DNA of 64,000 bases from Bolinopsis microptera. Lineage: Eukaryota; Ctenophora; Tentaculata; Lobata; Bolinopsidae. A model generated the notes under the pieces. It saw only the letters and a program-made list of their open reading frames with translations. It searched no databases and was not told the DNA's origin. Both the position numbers and the translations under genes were made by a program. Of this stretch, positions 11,626-25,364 are shown piece by piece (position 1 is the stretch's first letter; every line of letters starts with the position of its first letter). The stretch is from NCBI RefSeq assembly GCF_026151205.1, contig NC_087078.1:13995118-14059117 (forward strand). Reading direction: 5' to 3'.

Positions 11626-12393
11626 GAGCAGCACTGAAAGGCAAGCAGCAGGTTTAGCACAGTTAAGCAAAATATTATTTTTGTGACCGATAAGTATTCA
11701 GCAACGCAAACCGTATTGGTAACGGTTACAAGTTGGCACTGTAGATACAACATAATATTATTATTAGAAATTAGAAATAAGATATTGGATCTAGTTACAA
11801 GAACAAGGCAGCGTACGAGTGTACGGCAGAGAGTATCAAGATATACCAAATATCCGCTAACTTAGCCGGCATGTCAAACACTCAAACTACGTCACCCAGC
11901 TACAACGTCACAAGGGGTCTAGTAAGTAGTAGGAAGTTGGGTCTAGCAGTGTTATCTAGCAGTGTCTAGTTGGCCTGAAGATGGCCCAGGTGTACCCTGG
12001 AGGAGTACGTCTATAACACGGTCTAAATGTTAGCACCGAATGTTCGACACAGTAAATCCAGCTGTTGTTGGACATACTGCTGTTGAGTAGCAAGGAAGCC
12101 ATGAATAAAATCAGCCTGACAAGAACAATATTTAAGCACAAGTTTTAACAACAAATACAGATTTTTAAAGCTCTCTTTTATCGTATGAATGTGTGCGCGA
12201 GTGAAGGAAATATTTAATGCAGCGTAAATTAAAATATTTAGTTTTCACATGGACAACGCTGACTATGACTTTATGACTAAACTAAAGAAGCTCTGATCTG
12301 AAAACAAAACAAAACAATCATTAGCATTTAGCGGATGCATCACTCTGAAGTGATCAGGACCGTTCTAAAAAGGCACACACAAAACGGGATCAG
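11626..12393. other. intergenic, no gene recognised
   Basis: Non-repetitive sequence between two minisatellites. Open frames here are short and show no known domain. Confidence 0.5.
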
Positions 12394-12782
12394 TGTGCGA
12401 ACACAGAAATAACCCCGTATTAAGGAAGGAGTGGATATGTTGTGAACACAGAAATAACCCAGTATTAAGGAAGGAGTGTACATGTTGTGAACACAGAAAT
12501 AACCCCGTATTAAGGAAGGAGTGTACATGTTGTGAACACAGAAATAACCCCTTATTAAGGAAGGAGTGTACATGTTGTGAACACAGAAATAACCCCGTAT
12601 TAAGGAAGGAGTGTACATGTTGTGAACACAGAAATAACCCCGTATTAAGGAAGGAGTGTACATGTTGTGAACACAGAAATAACACAGTATTAAGGAAGGA
12701 GTGTACATGTTGTGAACACAGAAATAACCCCGTATTAAGGAAGGAGTGTACATGTTGTGAACACAGAAATAACACAGAAATA
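12394..12782. repeat. 45-bp minisatellite
   Basis: About eight and a half copies of a 45-bp unit containing GAACACAGAAATAACCCC and AAGGAAGGAGTGTACATG. Units differ by only a few substitutions. Since 45 is divisible by three, several frames on both strands stay open for more than 130 codons, but no start context, splice site or domain supports translation. Confidence 0.92.
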
Positions 12783-13450
12783 AGCCAGGAAGCTGGGAGT
12801 GTTGCTAAGAAGGTTATCGAGTATTATGGTTCAGGAAGCAGTGGGGGTGTGAAGAGAGCAGAAAGAAGTGTTTATACTGGATGAAGGAAGGGAGGGAGGG
12901 TGATTATAAGAGCTCTAATTACAACACTGCGTCATACTACTCATACCCTGCTGCACGGAGGGATTCCTCTGAAGTGTCAACTACCAGGCTAGGGATTCCT
13001 GAGAATCCTCTCCAGTGAGCTGCCCTTCACGTTAGTGGACCTGACAGGTGCCAAAATAACTGTTTCAGCCAGAGTTAGGATCTTTATTTATTTTGGTTTA
13101 TTTTTACCTGCACCTTTGTATTAAAGTGGCCCGTAAGTGATGAGGCTAATTTAATTATTTCCAAAGCAGATTTCCCGGTACGGAGACTAAGGAAATATTC
13201 CTCCAGGATGGAGAGATGTTTGTTTGCAGTTTGAGCCTTACAAACTTTGTGATTCAGAACAATCCACCTCACAACATAGTGGGTTTTACCTTGTCCTTCA
13301 ATACCAGCGACATCTAATTCAAACATTGCTAGATTTTCAACAGGCTAATAATAGACTTGACGACACAGCCCGATTTTCAAGGACAATATCAAGGAACAGT
13401 AATAATATAACAGCCGTTTAGAAAATTGAGCAAAACGCTCGACTTGTGCT

Positions 13451-13505
13451 CATCAAATGAGCTATCAACAAATCAAAGGGCTGTATTCTTGTCACGTGTC
13501 CCAAA
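13451..13505 (+). repeat. dispersed CCAAT/CACGTG repeat, copy 2
   Basis: Diverged copy: GAGCTATCAACAAATCAAAG then TGTATTCTTGTCACGTGTCC. It aligns with the copies at 14743 and 15376 across the spacer between the two motifs. Confidence 0.5.
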
Positions 13506-13904
13506 TAAATATTCATATCAGAGAGCTGTGTAAGTACCTGGTGAACATTTAATTCTCTTGACTTGAAAACCTGTGATACTGCAACTGCAAGCTGTTTGTG
13601 AATATCCTCTAACAAAGTGCTTAACGCAGAATACAAGGAGAATGTTGTAACCTAAGGGAGGACAAAAGAACAACTCTCCCCCAATAATCAAAAATATGTT
13701 ATTGTTAAGGGAAGCGAATTAGATTTAAGAATAAACGGACAGAGTGATGTGTACTCTAGCCAGGTGTCATCTAGTGCGGAGCAATTATTTATGAAGGAGC
13801 AATTAGTTCGCATACCATTATCCAGCTTATCCGGCCTGTGACATCAACCAATGATATAACGAAAAAGCAGTAATCGATAGCAACACCGCTGTATGCAAAT
13901 GCAA

Positions 13905-14080
13905 TAGCAACACGACAGTAACCAGTAGCAACACGACAGTTACCAATAGCAACACGACAGTCACCAATAGCAACACGACAGTAACCAAAGCAACACAACA
14001 GTAACCAATTAATTAGCAACGTGACAGTAACCAATAGCAGCACGACAGTAACCAATAGCAACACGGCGGTAACTTATAAG
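13905..14080. repeat. about 21-bp minisatellite
   Basis: About eight imperfect copies of AGCAACACGACAGTAACCAA. Copies are more diverged than in the neighbouring arrays, suggesting an older array. Confidence 0.85.
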
Positions 14081-14742
14081 AACACGAAAGTACTAAAACT
14101 AATTTAAGGACTGCAATCAAAAACACGACAGTATGCCACTGAAAACATATCATTCACTGAACTAATCACAATCAAACGAGTGGCACTGAACTGAAATGGA
14201 ACTAAAACAAATGAGCAGAAGTTTTTCACGACAGATAGAAGAGCAGCAGATGTAGGACGTGTGAACGTCATGTTAGTGACAAAGGGCGGAGTTAAATCTA
14301 GCTATCACTCGGGTGATACGTAGCACCGGTCAGCCGTTAACGGGAAACATTAGATCACACACCTGCAGTAACAAGGGAGTAGCTAACAAATCACACACTG
14401 CTCGCTACAAAATGTGAAAATAGCTTTATGCTATCAGCCGTAACTCTGGGATCCTGGGCTGTGGCAAATTGGGACTATATCATTAGAGCACATGTAATGG
14501 CTACATATGGAACACGAGGTAACGAGGTCTATACATGGCTTAAAGTGCACTTCTGACGTTATAATAGTCTAGTGTAGATACCCAAGATAGTAACTCACAG
14601 ATAAGATTAGATTACCTTCTAAATGTGATTACGAAAATAATCCTCTGTTTTGTAATACAGATCAGAGTTTAGGATCATGATCCGGCCCGTATCGATGTCA
14701 GCGAGACAGCGGCATAAATTTATTGTAAACAGCCTCGCCCAA

Positions 14743-14805
14743 CTATTCAGCTATCAACCAATCAGAGAGCTGCATTCTTGCCAAGAGACACAAACTAACC
14801 GATCA
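14743..14805 (+). repeat. dispersed CCAAT/CACGTG repeat, copy 3
   Basis: Contains ATCAACCAATCAGAGAGCTG, a spacer with TTGCCAAGAGACACAAAC, and a second CCGATCAGAGG half. It matches the reverse complement of the copy at 15376. The CACGTG core is changed here. Confidence 0.6.
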
Positions 14806-15373
14806 GAGGGATGTATCATTGCGCAACTATTTGTAAACCTAAAAACAGATCCTGATTGCATTAGCGAACATGACTAAAGGAGCAGCACGCACGAGAAGAT
14901 AGGATTCCAAAAGTACACGGTCGCGTGAATATCTACCAGGAGTTGTTCTAACCGCTTGCATAACACGAGGTTTATAATGCGGTTACTGTGCGGCCCAGGT
15001 GCGGTTAGACTAGAGGAATGTTCAGAAGGAAATAGCAACAGACGCTTTCCACCAAGACCGAAATCACGATTATTTTTAGGTCACTGCAAACATGTATCAG
15101 AATAAAAGAGTAACAGTATTTTAAAGAAAAGTCTCGTTACTCGGACACTGTAGAAAACGTGTTGACGCCTCAATAATACAAAAATAACGGATCAACAAAT
15201 CTTAACAGAGTTGCGGGAGAAAGCGTCAACAAATTCGCTAATTAAAGAATCACCACAAAAACACACATCTCATATTCCTCCTCTCTAATATATAGCTTGG
15301 AGATTTTTTGAACAAATCTGCGGCGCTGCCAAAAATAGAGTAAAACCTGGTCGCTGAACAAGGGATCCAGCTC

Positions 15374-15442
15374 CAGACCATGCAGCTCTCTGATTGGTTG
15401 GTTTGTGTCACGTGACAAGGATACAGCTGTCTGATTGACTGA
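15374..15442 (-). repeat. dispersed CCAAT/CACGTG repeat, copy 4
   Basis: The plus strand has GCAGCTCTCTGATTGGTTGG followed by TTTGTGTCACGTGACAAGGA and a second TCTGATTGACTG. It is the best preserved copy; a shorter, diverged relative lies at about 15977-16025. Confidence 0.6.
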
Positions 15443-17262
15443 TAAAGCAGTGAATCTCACAATGTTACAGTTACCCTGCTTCCTCCTTTCCAGACCACAC
15501 AAACCTCACATATTATATAATGATATCAAGTAATATATACGTGTGAATTTAACAATGGACTGAAGCAATCAGTGGAGAAATTACACTTGATAAAATCAAA
15601 ATGTTATTAGTGATTACAGTAGCTTTGGCAGATCAGCCGCACTGTGACCTGAACATTACGACAGCGATAAGAAAAGATTGGCAAATACTTTTCTGGAACT
15701 AATTGATCCCGTGTCAAGCCAACAGCGGTATTACTATTAGTATTAATTGGAATGGAAGTAATGTCATCTTGCGTTATATAATGACAGGAAATTTGGCAAT
15801 GTCTGGACGGCCTGACTAAGTAAAACCAGGCAAGCGTATCAAACTTCACTGTAAAATAAAAGAGGAGTGGGTATGAGTCATTATGATATCTGATCTCATC
15901 GTCTCCAATGTATCAGATTGGTAAGTCACGTGCTGCGGAGACTGCTCTCTATTTGTCGAGCCGCACCTCGTGACCGTGATGCAGCTCTCTGGTTGGTTTG
16001 TATGTGTCGTCTCAAATGTATGGCACGGTGAGGGAGAGTAATGTGCAGGAATGTATGAAGGGTATGTTGCAGTAGTTTGTGGAGAGAGCTCCATCATCGT
16101 TATTTTAATGGCGGAATTTAAATTACGGAACTTGAGGCACGAGCAAAGTAAAGTGCAGGTGATTACGAACGCGTCTCATGCGATCAGAATAACATTAAAC
16201 ATTCTTGTTTACATTTGGTTTGAGACTGACAGGAGACCCTGCAGCAAAGCTATCAAACACCAAACAAGCGGGTATTCTTTCTAAAGAATTTTAAAGTGGA
16301 GTCGGTGAGCCGTTTTTCTGATATTTCAGAGCGTAACAACGTCCTTCTGTAACATTCGGTCCGTGATCACAGATTAAAGATCTGTGATTGTGCGCATTTC
16401 TAACCGCTATGTCATCAATTTCTCGCGACATTTCTTGGTTGAGAAAATTTTATCAGGTCTGAACCATTCAACTTAATCGGATTTTAATTCCAAATACGGC
16501 TGCAGATTTATTTGGTGATCGTGATTTAACTGAACGTAGTTTGACTTTGAGATGATAAATCCTAAATACCAGGCCAAAAGGCGATGCAATGTTTAAATTA
16601 AATTAAGTTATATCAAGTATATAAGTTAAGTATGAGTTATATTAAACTTATTTTACGATCAAAATTCAAATGGTAACGACAAATTGTGTCGTTATGGCAA
16701 TGAATCAACACGTAATATTTCGTTATTGATGATAACGTAAAAATAAACCTTTTCGGCTTTCGCACGACCAAGTACTATGCTCCGATAGTGTATAAAATTA
16801 TGGGAGCAGTTTCCGTCAGTTTATCTAAATTAGAGCGTAGAAAAATAACCGAGAATAACTCAGAATAACCCAGAATTTAGCGAAAAGTCGGAAGAGTAAC
16901 AAATTAATGTAGTTTAAAAATTAAACTTTGAAGTTTGAACTAAAGGTGTTGCAACACTTGTATATTCTTCAGCTTTAGGCAGAAAACAAATCAGGGTCGT
17001 TTAAACACGAATATATATTGAGTTTAGATTTGATTTCAAGCGACATAATTTTGAATTGATTTCTTTTTGATAGTTGAACAGCAGACGGAAACAAGTTTGG
17101 ATCAGCGCTATAATCGACAATTTTCTAAAAATTTAAATGGTCTAGGACCTAAATCTCGATCGATAGGCAATAGTGAGTTGGCATATTCATACAGAATTTA
17201 GATTTCCATTTACAGTTTATGGAATACAGTTGGCCCAGTTTAATAATTTAATTTATTTGAAT
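15443..17262. other. intergenic, no gene recognised
   Basis: Apart from a partial repeat relative near 15977-16025, this is AT-rich unique sequence. Short open frames lack domains and splice context. Confidence 0.5.
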
Positions 17263-17263
17263 A

Positions 17264-17400
17264 AGGGATCGTTCACATATTACGTTATCACTTTTTGGAC
17301 AATTTTTACCCCCCCCCCCCCCCCCCCTCCGTAATCAGTTTTACACTATCGTTATCATTTGGAAACCCTCCTCGGCTGATTACGTTATGAACGACCCCTA
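17264..17400. mobile_element. MITE with GGGRTCGTTCA termini, copy 1
   Basis: It starts AGGGATCGTTCACATATTAC and ends GATTACGTTATGAACGACCC, so the ends are inverted repeats. The interior includes an 18-base C run and no open frame. A second member of the family is at 36443-36530. Confidence 0.65.
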
Positions 17401-17837
17401 ACAAGCCATCTGGTAATCGTGTATCCGATAAATTAACCTAGAGTTTCTAAACTAGTAGCCCAGTAGCCAGACTTAGAGTACACTGCCATCCCAAGTAAAG
17501 CTCACCCATCAGCTACCAGCTAAACAATCAAGACGAATAATCAATAATCATACCAGTCTAAAAGTTAAATACGGTAAATTTAGAAACCCTAACAAATGTA
17601 AAAAAGTACGGCAGCTGCTGCTAATAATACAAAACTAAACGAGACAGAAAAAGCAGCCGATACTCCATCCCCTTAGTTCGTAGAACACAAGAAAGTTCCT
17701 GTAAATTACATTAATATGCTGGTCAAAGCAGAGCAGTGCAGCCTAGTAGTCAACAAGCAGGAGGTTATATACGTGTCAATTTGTCAACATATTCGGGTAC
17801 TGGTTGAAGTGGCTAAGTGGGCGAGGTCTCTTAACGT

Positions 17838-18222
<385 letters not shown>

Positions 18223-20149
18223 CGACTGATCGCACTTCGGGCACTAAACATAAACTCAACATACTTATAAAGTTAAAACATACCAAACATGCACAGTAAA
18301 CATTCCAACTATTCCTACATAGAGGGTACCTACTGGCAACATGCCAGTCACACCATCTTGTAAGAGACAATAGACCATCACAAATAATAGAGCAAATACC
18401 TGGCGAGAAAACCTATCATTAAATAACGGCTTACAGAGCGTCAAGTTTTACAACATACAAATTCTGACCGACAAAAAGTAAATATTGTGACGCCAGGTAT
18501 AAGTAAAGGGTATTATGTCACGTCGAACTCTAATGTTTAACTCCGTTCGGACTACACAACAACACTGCCGGAACTCAACGCTCCGCAAAACAGCAGGGAG
18601 GACAAATAAATGAGAGAGAGAGAGAGTGCTCAGGAAATGGAGCAAAGACAAGCAGGAATTTGGACAGGACACGGGCGTACACAGAGCATGACACGGACAC
18701 ACGGACTAGAATAGAATGTGATACATGCTGCGAGGGGGGGGGGGGGGGGAAGTAGTTGTTCTGTTATAGACAGATGTCCTCGTACACTGGTAGAACACAC
18801 GCTAGCTGCATGCACCTAGCATGTGACCCTTGTAAGCATTACCTCCCCTTCCTTACCCCTCGCTATTACATCACCTAAATAGTAATAGGTAACTAGTATA
18901 GCCATCACAAGAGAGTATTATAGCATTTTATTTGCATTACTGTAATTCTCTAGTTTTAAGAAATAGTTTGACGTCACAGCCCAAGTGGTGACGTCACAAC
19001 ACGTGGTATGACGTCACGTGAACTGCCAGGACGCAAACTTGAGTGAGTGACAAATAATTAATGAACAGCCGCCTAACAAGCTCACGAGTAAACTATTGGA
19101 AGTGAGTGTGTCTGATAGCGTGACCTGGAGACAGCCACCAGCACAAAGCTGCACGTTCAACACACGGCCCAGTTTCAGAGCAGTGCTGTCTGAACAGACA
19201 AGACGGTGATTGGCCGCGGAGAAAGAGGAACAAATCCAGAGACAGGAGCAGAGTGGATAAGAGTGGGGTGGAGTGCACACGCTCTCCACCACTTCTCTCA
19301 AAACTCACACACACACAGCTGAACAAGCCACATTACAAGTAATTAAACCGCCCGGAAAATCTAATTATTTTCTGCACTTTGTCAAAACGTACTCCCGAAA
19401 TAAGTTGTATATATTAAATATCTGATGGCATGTGTTTCACGTCACGACACAACGCTGGCCACGTTCTTGAGCCGACATTCGGCTATTTTAGGGCTACACC
19501 TCCTGGCCTGTGTGCACTTCAGAGGTAGCTGTCCTACAGGAACACGGTAAGGCGGCTGTAAATCAGTGAGCTCAGTAGGTGGAGGACAGGTTCTGGGGAG
19601 CAAGGTTTTCAAGACAAACCCCGGTTTATATTAGCATTGGAGTGATAATGTGGTTTACAAATTAGGCACAGACAGCCCGCCCGGGAAGAATAATTAGCAC
19701 CTGATGACACCCAATTATCAAGACGTTGTTGTGAGCAGGGGGAAGAACTACGAGCATTGTTTCACACAAATATTCAAAATATTATTTACAAAATATATAC
19801 TCTGTACAGCATCGTGTGGATATAAGAGCATCTTTCTTGTATTTAAGTTGTAAATCTGAGCTCGTTAAAATGTTATCAATCACGACTGAGAAGCACATTG
19901 GAAGTGGAAGGTAAATGCTAAAATTTCGCAAAATAAGGCAGTTGCCAATAAAATCGTCTTCAACGACCAAACAGAGCAAAATAATGTAATAAATTATCTA
20001 AAAATGCATCTGAACTTAAACCAGGCCTCTCTCCAGTGCCCTGCACAACATCACCCTTCTCAAAAGTAGATGACAGAGCCATCACAGAAAGTCTCAGCTC
20101 AGCGTCATGATACGTAGTCCCGCAAGGTTCTATCCTAGGTCCTTCTGAT
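18223..20149. other. intergenic, no gene recognised
   Basis: Includes a 16-base G run at about 18735 and a short GA tract near 18612, but no supported gene. The last few hundred bases should contain the 3' UTR of the RSPH gene that ends at 20150. Confidence 0.5.
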
Positions 20150-23100
20150 CTAATCCTCATCCTCATCATCCTCCTCCATCTCTGCCTCCTCAGCCTCTCT
20201 GTCTAGCTGCTCCTGTTGGACAGCCTGGAGTGCTCTCTCCTCGTCCACTGTTGGGTCTGGCACTTCAGTTACCTGCCAAAGGGCGTGGTTAGTGGCCTCA
20301 GCACTCTTTTTAACACTAAATTAAATCTCAATTATTTTATAGGTATCTGGATACAGCCCAACACACTAGCAAAAGTCACTCTGTTGATTGGTCTCACAGC
20401 CGGCAATGTGAAATTCTGACATATTGTCCTAAAGGAAGAAAGTTCTAGAGTTCTGAGCGTTGGGAATCGTTATAAATAAGTAAAACTAGATTAAATAGTG
20501 TTATTATAAAGGAGTAGAAGGTGGAAATGCCCACCTCAGCTCCACTTGGGTATTCCTCTTGAGTGGCAGCAGGGGCAGGTGGACTGTAGTTCTCAGCTGT
20601 GTATTTGTGTCCCCAACCTGGCAAAATATCATCGTCACATTCAGCACAATTCAATCTAAACTTCATGTTACGCGACATTAAACATATATCGCAACAAATA
20701 AAGTCAGCAGAAAATGAAGTAATCACATAAGACTTACCAATATACAAGTTCTCGAACTTCTTGTCCAGTCCGAATACGCAAGCACCAGGCCAGAGGTTAG
20801 ACCTCAGGACAGCAGCAGCGTATTGAGGCACGAGGTTTGAGGTTAACCCAGCGGACCAGGCAGGCATACTGTCTACCTCACTATCCTCGGATATTGGGTT
20901 CAGCAGAGGAGGTCCATGTTCGGGGACCGGCTCATCCGGCTCTTCTCTCTCTTCCTCCTCTTCTTCCTGGAGTATTATAGCGGGTTACAGTGAGAACATT
21001 CGTTCAGATGATGAGAAATTTGTGGCCCGGAAAATCCTGCTAATGTGTTAGACCCCGTTAGATATCATGTGACGTCACGTGGTGTAATAAGACGTCACGC
21101 GGGGTAATGTGACGTCATATGGCTGGCGCAGTTTTGAATACTCACGTCTTCAAAGTCCTCAGTTTCAGTTTTGACGGTAGGGTTGACCCAGACACATCTT
21201 CCCTGTGGTAGAATATGCTGCACGTGATGTACCTATGAGGGGAGAAACTTGTTACAAAGTGGTAATGTAACAGAATACTTGTTACAAAGTGGTAATGTAA
21301 CAGAATACTTGTCACATCATATCTGGTACATGTTCAGACTTTACTATAGTTACACTTCGCCATTTAGCTGTGGAGCTGAAATGTTTTGCTACATTTACAT
21401 TCTTAAACTATTAGCTTACTTGTAAGTTTAAGATAATAATAAGATTTTTGAAGCACCATTCGCACTTAGTATAGCACTTGTCGTGCTCATATTGATTATT
21501 TTTGACTGGATATCTTTACAAAGATAAACAGTTCGTTACAATACCGGTTATATATCCCTACTAACGGCGCTGCTTCGTTACAATACCGGTTATATCCCTA
21601 CTAAGGGCGCTGCTTTGGTAATACCAATTTACATTTTACATTTTACATTTTACAACCTAACAATAGTTACACTCGGGTGATAATATGCTATGTTTTAGTT
21701 GCTCCTAAGCTACGAGTATCAAGTAGTTGGGTTATTAGTTGCTGTCTACATCTGAATTACGATTTTACAAAAATTTAGCAGTTGATAGGCGATACATTTT
21801 TATTCTCTGCATATTTTCTACAAGCAATTACAGCAGGTCACTCGGGCCAATGTTCATTTCAAATTTAGAGACAAGGATGGGCTACTTTCTGACGAAAAAC
21901 GCAGCAATATGAATAGTGTAAGCAGTATGAATAGCAGTATAAATAGTATGAATGGTCAATAGACGGTGCTGAGACGTTTGCAGTCTAAGGAAATCATCAA
22001 ATTCAGGAACATGTTAAAGATTATAATATGATGATTCTGGCGTATAGATGGTATTCTGATTTATAATTCAGTTCACGAAAATAACTTCTCTGCCCACAAC
22101 CTTGAAGACTTTACATTTCTGAGAAGGGTTGAGATACACTGTTGTCAGACAGTTTGGAGAGACAGCACGGAGACTTGTAACCCAAACCCAGTCAGAGCCA
22201 AGAAACAGCTCCAGACTAGGCCCTAGACAGCTCATGCCGTCCGGGTAAAAGTACGTACCAGACTAGTCACGGCAGCAAGGGGAAAACATGCAGTTAGTAC
22301 CTTGGTCCTGTCATCTTTCATAATAGATTTGCTAACCGTCTCGACTGAGATTGCTGACAAACTTTGGAATTTTCTATCATATTACTGTTCAGCTTGTCAA
22401 AGAAAAATATGTTAGAAAGAATGTGAAATTTCCGTAGCGAACTACAACAAGCCTAGAAATACCTAAACTCGCAATAAATCAACGAGCAAGTATACAGGGA
22501 ATGCAGAGAGAAGTGTCTGCTCTGTAGTTCCAACTTCCTGGACCTCCATATTAACATTCTAGATACGGAGTTGTTATACGTTACATTTAATTAAACAAGT
22601 GTTTGGTCAACTTAAAAGTAAGATATGTTTGTTAAGTGGGCCACACACAAATTTAGTTTTTTTTTCAAAGTCTGGAACGTATGACTTCATTTAGCTTAAT
22701 CACCTTATTTCAGTAAGTCAGATTAAACACAGTTTTTAAATTTAGACCTTCATCAAGGCCAGGGTCTAAAGATAGACTAAAACATTCACTAAGTTAGTTA
22801 CAACTCTTTATTCTTAAGTTGGCATAATTTGTATAATACTCTTTCCTCGATCTTCACTTAGTTTAAATCAATAACAAATAATCCAGGTGACTAAGTTAAA
22901 TCATCAAATGTCCGTCTTCGTTATGATCAAATACTTTGAATAACACAGCCATCTCAACTATGTATCTCATTTACATGACGTTAATTAACCACAGTTTCGC
23001 GGAGGATCATTGCTCGCATATTTCTCGATCCCAGAAAATACCAAGTTAGTTGGTGTGATAATTATTTTCTACCAGCCCAATCCTGAGTTGACATATCACG

Positions 23101-25364
23101 TATTGTTTTGGCAACTATTTCTATAACAATTCAACACTACAAATACTTTTCAGCGACAGTTGGTGCCTGGCTACGATTTTTCACATCTGAGTACCACGCC
23201 TCATAGTAATGTGATAACTTTATTATCTACTGTAACGCCCTTTAAATATATAATACAGTTTATAAAGCGAGTTTCCGTATCGATGACTACTAATGATGTT
23301 GTATTTTTATTTGCTGAACGTTAACGGAAAATAACTCGCTGATAGGATGTAATAGCTGGATCAATATTGTACGGATGCTTCCTCATTAAACTTTAGTGGA
23401 GATTGAGGGAATTGAGAATGAAAAACAGGGAACCCTCGCAGCGTGCGCCGTACAGCTCAATATGTAATCAAATTACAAGAATCATAGTTTACAAACAAAT
23501 TAATTGTTCATAAGCCCATTTACGTGCGGTATAGTTAACTCTAACCGCGAAGGCAAATGGTAAAATGTGTGATTCGAGATGTTAAAAACGTACCCAGTTA
23601 CTAAGAGATGGGTCGATGAGCTCCTGTACTCTGGGAGGTTCGAACTCAACATTCTCTACGAATGAGTCCCTTCCTTCACCGTCACTGTCATCTTCATCGT
23701 CTTCCTCAAACCTGCACGTGCCAATAATTATAACATATAAGCTGATACGCTGTGCATAGAAATAACAATATACATCACGTGCAAGATAATGATACTGATT
23801 TATCGCTCCACTTCACAAATCAGTAAGGTTGGGATAGGCAAAAAGAAGAAATTAATATCATTGTTGAGGGAACACTGACTTGAAATAGTCCACAGGAGAA
23901 ATGAGAGTTCCGGCACTAATTCTGGCAATCTGTGCTCTGAGATAGTTGATTTCGGTTCCTGGGAAAGGAGGGTAACTGATTACAGTCTCCTCCAAATTAC
24001 CGGTGAAGAACTTCTTGATTTGTCGAGCACACACGATCTGGGCTGGAGTTACTGGAGGCAGTTTCGTCCATTCTGTTCCAGGCTCATTGCATACAAAGTA
24101 TGTCTTTTTGTTGCAACCAGTGCCGGTCTCTTCCTTGGGGATTACTGGAGGTGGTTTGTAATCTGGTGTTGGCAGATTGTCTTCGTCTCCCTCTTTAGGT
24201 TCTTCTGCTTCCTCATCTCTTGGCTCCTCTCCTTCCTCCTCTTCTCCTTCTTGTTCCTCTTCCCCTCCCTCTCTGTATTCCACCTGACATATCACAATTT
24301 TGATTAAGCAAATTATCTACTGGAGATATGACCGATTTTGTTATTTTTAAACTAATATACGGCGACACGTCAGATGCGGGCAGAGTTTCCAAGTTTTGCA
24401 CGCCTAATATAATAAAAACGATCTGGGATGCCATATAAGTAAAACAATTACATTGTCATTGTAGGAAACTTTTATCGTGCGTGGAGTAACCGCGGCGAAA
24501 TTCTTGTTTAACTAATATATGGCAAAAATTGGTTTGAAAGATAAGAGTGAGACACTGAGATGGAGATCTTAGATGTGATAATAACGTTTACCTCAGCCAC
24601 AATATAGTTTTTCTCAGTTCCAAGAATCTTTCCCCAGAATCTAACAGACTGAAGAGTGTGAGTGTCCACCAAGTTCTTGAGTGCGAGGAATATTCTGAAA
24701 GTTTCCTCTCTGCCGAGACCAAGACCAGCCTGTTCGAAGTAGTGCGCTGTATCCATCAGGTCTGGGAGTGGCATTTCCACTTCATCCTCTGGTTCTGGTT
24801 CAGCATCCTCACTGGGCTTTTCGAAGAGCTTGTTTTGGACGTTTGCTAATTCAACTTCAAGTGATGCCGGTCGCACATCCTGCAACTTGAAAATTAGATT
24901 TAGGAACCAGCTAAATAGTCAAACATTTTCGGATGCTTATCAGGACTTATCACTTAACCAAAACACAAATTTTGCGAATTTATGATATTGGTTATGACAA
25001 TGACATATTGGAATACGAATGAATAAATAATAGATACCCAAAGTTTATACTAAAAGATAAAAATTGTGCGGTCGCAGTCCCCTATCAATTTCAAAACCAA
25101 AAAAATTAACAATAGAGTTACGGGTGGTACATCGTTAAAAAATCAGTAAAGTAGACTAACCGAAGAAGGGTCGCAGGGAGGAGCAAACTTGTTGGTTTTA
25201 ACTTCTTTTGACAGAGCTTCTAATAAATCGACTGAGTTAGGGGTTCTGTTTTCCAATATTTTGTGCATCACGGAGCACATATGATCATAAAGATTCAGCT
25301 TGGAGTCCGGACTCTCCTGCTGCAGGAATGCCTTCGCATTCTGTATCATCGTCTCCGACGCCAT
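20150..25364 (-). CDS. RSPH4A: radial spoke head protein 4A/6A homolog, 8 exons, 511 aa
   Basis: Structural protein of the radial spoke head in motile cilia, where spokes pass signals from the central pair to the dynein arms. Joined exons: 25364-25161, 24879-24592, 24283-23880, 23711-23594, 21232-21146, 20966-20738, 20617-20535, 20272-20150; phases match and the total is divisible by three. Family blocks seen: [12 protein letters not shown] and [10 protein letters not shown] (exon 2), an acidic stretch after VEYREG (about 170-200), [15 protein letters not shown] (about 218), [66 protein letters not shown], and an acidic C-tail after VTEVPDPT. The start is the first Met of a well-conserved N-terminus ([13 protein letters not shown]). 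It is a tandem paralog of the gene at 26239-28267 but has four additional introns; the largest (21233-23593) is 2.4 kb. Vertebrates have RSPH4A and RSPH6A; I cannot say which it equals. Confidence 0.92.
21239..21615. repeat. short direct duplications in an RSPH intron
   Basis: Two adjacent copies of about 30 bp containing ACTTGTTACAAAGTGGTAAT lie at 21246-21308. A second pair, based on TTCGTTACAATACCGGTTAT with CCCTACTAA and GCGCTGCTT, lies at about 21531-21612. Both pairs are in intron 4. Confidence 0.7.

Noticed and set aside
12340-12884. CRISPR-like appearance of the 45-bp array
   Set aside because: Units are contiguous with no unique spacers, and the genome is eukaryotic.
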